7,722 nt of DNA from positions 1 to 7,722 of the forward strand of contig JACPQY010000032.1 in assembly GCA_016190245.1 (NCBI GenBank), written 5' to 3'. The stretch is from Nitrospirota bacterium (GTDB taxonomy: Bacteria > JACPQY01). Shown one piece after another: positions 5,065 to 7,722 of the stretch. The notes below the pieces were generated by a model. That model saw nothing but the letters and a program-made list of their open reading frames with translations. It was not told where the DNA came from and ran no database searches. Position 1 is the first letter of the stretch. The number at the start of each line of letters is the position of its first letter. A program made the position numbers and the translations under genes.

Positions 5065-6222
5065 ATGGATTTCTCCGTTGCCGATGACCTGAACCAGATC
5101 CGCTCGTCCGTCCGCGCCCTGTGCGCGCGATTTCCCGGCGAGTACTGGCGCGGGCTCGAACCCGATCGCTATCCCGCGCAGTTCGTGAACGCGCTCACCG
5201 AGGCGGGCTGGCTGGGGGCGCTCATCCCGCAGGCGTACGGCGGGGCGGGCCTCGGCCTCACGTCGGCCGGCGTGATCTTGGAAGAGGTGAACGCCTCGGG
5301 CTGCAACGCGGCCGCCTGCCACGCCCAGATGTACATCATGGGCACGCTGCTCCGTCATGGCAGCGAGGAGCAGAAGCGACGCTACCTTCCGAAAATCGCC
5401 TCGGGTGAATTGCGGTTGCAGGCGTTCGGCGTGTCCGAGCCGACGGTCGGTTCCGAGACCACGCGCATCCAGACCATGGCCGAGCGCACGGCCGACGGCT
5501 ATGTCATCCGCGGACAGAAAATCTGGACCTCGCGCGCCGAGCATTCCGATCTCATGCTCCTGCTCGCGCGGACTACGCCCCTCGACAAAGTGAAGAAGAA
5601 AACAGACGGACTTTCGACATTCCTCGTGGACATGCGTGCCGCCGGACCGAAGATGACCATTCGCCCCATCCGAACGATGATGAACCATTCGACCACGGAG
5701 ATATTTTTCGACGGCCTTGAGATCCCCGCGGACTCCCTTGTGGGTCTGGAAGGCCAGGGGTTCCGCTACATCCTGGACGGGATGAACGCGGAGCGCGTGC
5801 TGATTGCCGCGGAGTGCATCGGCGACGGCCGGTGGTTCATTGAGAAGGCGAAGGCGTACGCGTCGCAGCGGATTGTGTTCGGCAAGCCCATCGGAGCGAA
5901 CCAGGGCGTGCAGTTCCCCATCGCGCGCGCCCACGCGGCGATCGAGTCGGCGGATCTCATGCGCTACAAGGCCGGGTGGCTCTTCGAACAAGGGAAACCG
6001 TGCGGGGCGGAGGCCAACATGGCCAAGCTCCTCGCGTCGGAGGCCTCGTGGCAGGCCGCCAACGCTTGCTTGGACGCGCACGGCGGCTTCGGCTTCGCGG
6101 CGGAATACGACGTCGAACGAAAGTTTCGCGAGACCCGCCTGTACTCCATCGCGCCGGTCACGAACAACCTCATCCTGGCCTACCTTGGCGAGCACGTGTT
6201 GGGGATGCCCCGCTCGTATTGA
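5065..6222 (+). CDS. Acyl-CoA dehydrogenase family flavoprotein (385 aa)
   Basis: FAD-dependent enzyme that should oxidise an acyl-CoA to the 2-enoyl-CoA, passing electrons to electron-transfer flavoprotein. It has the N-terminal helical domain, then FGVSEPTVGSETTR (121-134), a variant of the first family signature (Glu131 where Asp is usual), and IRGQKIWTS (148-156). Then come the C-terminal helices with MNAERVLIAAE (240-250), RIVFGKPIGANQGVQFPIA (269-287) and DAHGGFGFAAEYDVERKFRE (337-356). The C-terminal catalytic Glu of short/medium-chain enzymes is absent (LYSIAPVTNN). Glu243, preceding Arg244, sits where isovaleryl-CoA and long-chain dehydrogenases carry their base. ATG 5065 lies 19 nt after the MaoC stop with no clear Shine-Dalgarno sequence; an upstream frame to 4678 overlaps MaoC and is not credible. 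Length is normal. Probably one operon with MaoC. Confidence 0.9.
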   Translation: MDFSVADDLNQIRSSVRALCARFPGEYWRGLEPDRYPAQFVNALTEAGWLGALIPQAYGGAGLGLTSAGVILEEVNASGCNAAACHAQMYIMGTLLRHGSEEQKRRYLPKIASGELRLQAFGVSEPTVGSETTRIQTMAERTADGYVIRGQKIWTSRAEHSDLMLLLARTTPLDKVKKKTDGLSTFLVDMRAAGPKMTIRPIRTMMNHSTTEIFFDGLEIPADSLVGLEGQGFRYILDGMNAERVLIAAECIGDGRWFIEKAKAYASQRIVFGKPIGANQGVQFPIARAHAAIESADLMRYKAGWLFEQGKPCGAEANMAKLLASEASWQAANACLDAHGGFGFAAEYDVERKFRETRLYSIAPVTNNLILAYLGEHVLGMPRSY

Positions 6223-6251
6223 TCGCGGGCCGCGAGCCGTGAGGCGCCGTA

Positions 6252-6269
6252 GACGGATTCTCATCCGTC
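6252..6269 (+). other. Intercistronic hairpin between dehydrogenase and CoA transferase
   Basis: GACGGAT (6252-6258), loop TCTC, ATCCGTC (6263-6269): a perfect 7-bp stem, followed by CGTTTCC rather than a full U-tract. It is preceded by TCGCGG-G-CCGCGA (6223-6235). It lies in the 110-bp gap inside an otherwise co-directional cluster and may attenuate transcription or protect the upstream message. A true terminator is doubtful. Confidence 0.35.
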
Positions 6270-6332
6270 CGTTTCCGGATCGAATGGAATCGAACCCTGC
6301 ATGCCCTCGGGTTGGGTCGTTCAGGGTGAATC

Positions 6333-7595
6333 GTGGCCGATAGTGGAGTGAGGTCGCGTCTGCGGTCAGGCACACCTTCCGGTCCGCTGGCGGGCATCCG
6401 GGTGCTGGACGTGACGGCGTCCATCGCGGGGCCGTACTGCACGCTGATCCTTGGGGCGCTCGGGGCGGACGTGATCAAGATCGAACATCCGGAGCGGGGA
6501 GACGACACGCGGGCGTGGGGTCCGCCCTTCTGGCACGGGCAGAGTGCGACGTTCCTCGCCGTCAACGCCAACAAGCGTTCGCTCGCCGTGGACCTGAAAC
6601 ATCCCGAGGGAGTGGAGATCGTCCTTGCACTCGCGAAAAGGTGTGACGTGTTTGTGGAGAACCTGCGGCCGGGCCACGCGGAGCGGCTGGGTCTCGGTTT
6701 CAAGTCCGTGCGCGCGCGACAGCCGAGGATCGTCTATTGCTCGATCGGGTCCTACGGCAAGGGTGGCCCGTTGGAAACCCAGCCGGGCTACGATCCGCTC
6801 ATGCAGGCGGCGGGCGGCATCATGAGCGTGACGGGAGAAGCGGGACGTCCTCCAGCGCGCGCGGGCGTGTCGGTGATCGACCAGGGCACGGGCATGTGGG
6901 CCGTCATCGGGATCCTCGCTGCGCTGAGGGCGCGCGACCAGGAAGGCACGGCGCAACGGGTGGACCTTTCGCTGTACGAGACCGCCGTGAACTGGCTGCC
7001 GTACCAGATCACAGGGTACCTGGCGACGGGCCGCGTGCCGGAGCCGATGGGCTCGGCGCTCGGGATCATCGCTCCGTATCAGGCGTTTCGGTGCCGCGAC
7101 GGCTGGCTCATGATAGCGGCGGGGAACGACCGGCAGTTTGCGGCGCTCTGCGGCGCGCTGGGGGTCAGTGGACTCGCGCGGGACCGCCGATTCCGGTCAA
7201 ACCCCTTGCGCGTGAGAAACCGTGAGGCTTTGGCGAAACTCCTCGCGCGGCGGATTCGGACGCGGGGCCTTCAGGCGTGGTTGAGTGCGCTGCGTTCGGC
7301 CGACGTTCCCGCCGCACCGGTCCAGGATCTGTCGCAGGTTGTTGGACACGAACAGACCCGTGCCCTCGAACTCCTCCAGGCTCTCCGATCCGAAGCCGTT
7401 CCCGACCTACGTCTGGTTCGGTTGCCGCTGAGTCTCAACGGTCGTACCGCTCGCCACACCTTGCCGCCTCCTGGCCTCGGGCGGGACACCGTGGCGATTC
7501 TCCGAGAGGCCGGTTTCACCCGCGCCCGCATCGCCGACTGGTCCCGCCGGAGGATCGTGCGCCCCGCGAAGCACTGGGGGCGGGACAGCGGCTAG
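6333..7595 (+). CDS. CaiB/BaiF family class III CoA transferase (420 aa)
   Basis: Cytoplasmic enzyme that moves CoA from an acyl-CoA donor to a carboxylic acid through an aspartyl anhydride. The N-terminal domain carries GPLAGIRVLDVTASIAGPYC (17-36), GADVIKIEHPERGDDTR (44-60) and NANKRSLAVDLKHPEG (78-93). The catalytic Asp is Asp154 in PGYDPLMQAAGGIMSVTG. The large C-terminal domain follows (RVDLSLYETAVNWL, IIAPYQAFRCRDGWLMIA) and ends in the family-typical PPPGLGRDTVAILREAGF. GTG 6333 is chosen because AGGGTG lies 4 nt upstream; GTG 6348 is an alternative. The stop TAG 7593-7595 lies inside the terminal repeat, so the last residues may derive from an insertion junction, though the fold is complete. 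It probably activates the acid that the two genes before it dehydrogenate and hydrate. Confidence 0.9.
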   Translation: MADSGVRSRLRSGTPSGPLAGIRVLDVTASIAGPYCTLILGALGADVIKIEHPERGDDTRAWGPPFWHGQSATFLAVNANKRSLAVDLKHPEGVEIVLALAKRCDVFVENLRPGHAERLGLGFKSVRARQPRIVYCSIGSYGKGGPLETQPGYDPLMQAAGGIMSVTGEAGRPPARAGVSVIDQGTGMWAVIGILAALRARDQEGTAQRVDLSLYETAVNWLPYQITGYLATGRVPEPMGSALGIIAPYQAFRCRDGWLMIAAGNDRQFAALCGALGVSGLARDRRFRSNPLRVRNREALAKLLARRIRTRGLQAWLSALRSADVPAAPVQDLSQVVGHEQTRALELLQALRSEAVPDLRLVRLPLSLNGRTARHTLPPPGLGRDTVAILREAGFTRARIADWSRRRIVRPAKHWGRDSG

Positions 7596-7722
7596 CACTA
7601 CAACGCCCTTTTTTGATTGCCATCACAGCGGCGGAGTTGGGTGAGGTGGTACCCCATGCTGTGTAGCTCGCGAAGGCGCTTGCGGCGATGACTCACCCGG
7701 GCTTTTTCGTTGCGCTGTTGGG
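7592..7722 (-). repeat. 131-bp perfect inverted repeat, right copy (probable IS end)
   Basis: Exact reverse complement of 11-141, cut by the window end. Its inner edge CTAG supplies the stop codon of the CoA transferase. Together with the left copy it brackets about 7.45 kb of single-copy sequence. Confidence 0.9.
7598..7722 (-). CDS. C-terminal fragment of a probable IS transposase (right copy)
   Basis: Same frame and sequence as the fragment at the left edge, on the opposite strand, stopping at TAG (7600-7598). It enters mid-codon from the window edge and gives about 41 residues, including SHRRKRLRELHSMGYHL. It converges with the CoA transferase gene, whose stop lies only two bases from this one. 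Family assignment is not possible from the tail alone. Confidence 0.5.
   Translation of the reverse strand, partial: QQRNEKARVSHRRKRLRELHSMGYHLTQLRRCDGNQKRAL

Noticed and set aside
4972-6375. A 467-codon open frame antisense to the acyl-CoA dehydrogenase
   Set aside because: It is a GC-driven shadow: rich in Arg, Gly and His, with no recognisable domain, and lying fully opposite a well-supported gene.
11-7722. Terminal repeats as the ends of a linear virus or plasmid
   Set aside because: No replication, packaging or telomere genes are present. The repeats carry the 3' end of a coding frame, and the left copy is followed outward by further sequence (1-10) instead of ending.
1-7722. A circular molecule, judged from the matching ends
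   Set aside because: The matching ends are inverted, not direct, so they do not indicate circularity.
1-7722. CRISPR arrays, tRNAs or rRNA
   Set aside because: No regularly spaced repeats, cloverleaf-like sequence or rRNA-like sequence was seen.

Overview
The window looks like a metagenomic or draft contig from a GC-rich Gram-negative bacterium. A Myxococcota or related deltaproteobacterial lineage is plausible. The hints are a lipoprotein carrying a Cys-rich CG..NCSSGCC module, Ig-like and FN3 domains and a C2-like tail, together with a Uma2-family protein. No taxonomic marker gene is present, so this placement is weak.

The window is bounded by a perfect 131-bp inverted repeat (11-141 and 7592-7722). 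Each copy encodes the basic C-terminus of the same unidentified protein, probably a transposase, pointing inward. Both adjacent chromosomal genes (the small membrane protein on the left and the CoA transferase on the right) read into the repeat and end on its TAG codon. The interval therefore appears to sit between two oppositely oriented copies of one insertion sequence.

Left block, minus strand (138-3087): a three-gene operon with ATGA stop/start overlaps at both junctions. It encodes a ~757-aa multidomain secreted lipoprotein and then two small proteins (116 and 110 aa), each with a signal peptide and a C-terminal hydrophobic helix. The two small proteins look like diverged tandem paralogues. 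A good sigma70-type promoter (TTGACA, 17 bp, AATACT) drives the operon. Its -35 box lies at the exact centre of a 33-bp imperfect palindrome, a likely operator.

Middle block, plus strand (3176-4284): a divergently transcribed XRE regulator, a 38-codon-scale small ORF only 4 nt downstream of it, and a Uma2-family PD-(D/E)XK protein that may be translated from a leaderless mRNA. The XRE protein is the natural candidate to bind the palindrome. A hairpin-rich, REP-like intergenic element follows.

Right block, plus strand (4515-7595): a MaoC-type hydratase, an acyl-CoA dehydrogenase and a class III (CaiB/BaiF) CoA transferase. Together they could load an organic acid onto CoA, introduce an alpha-beta double bond and hydrate it. 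The substrate is unknown, and the next steps are not in the window because the repeat follows.

No tRNA, rRNA or CRISPR array is seen. No gap between genes exceeds 300 bases.
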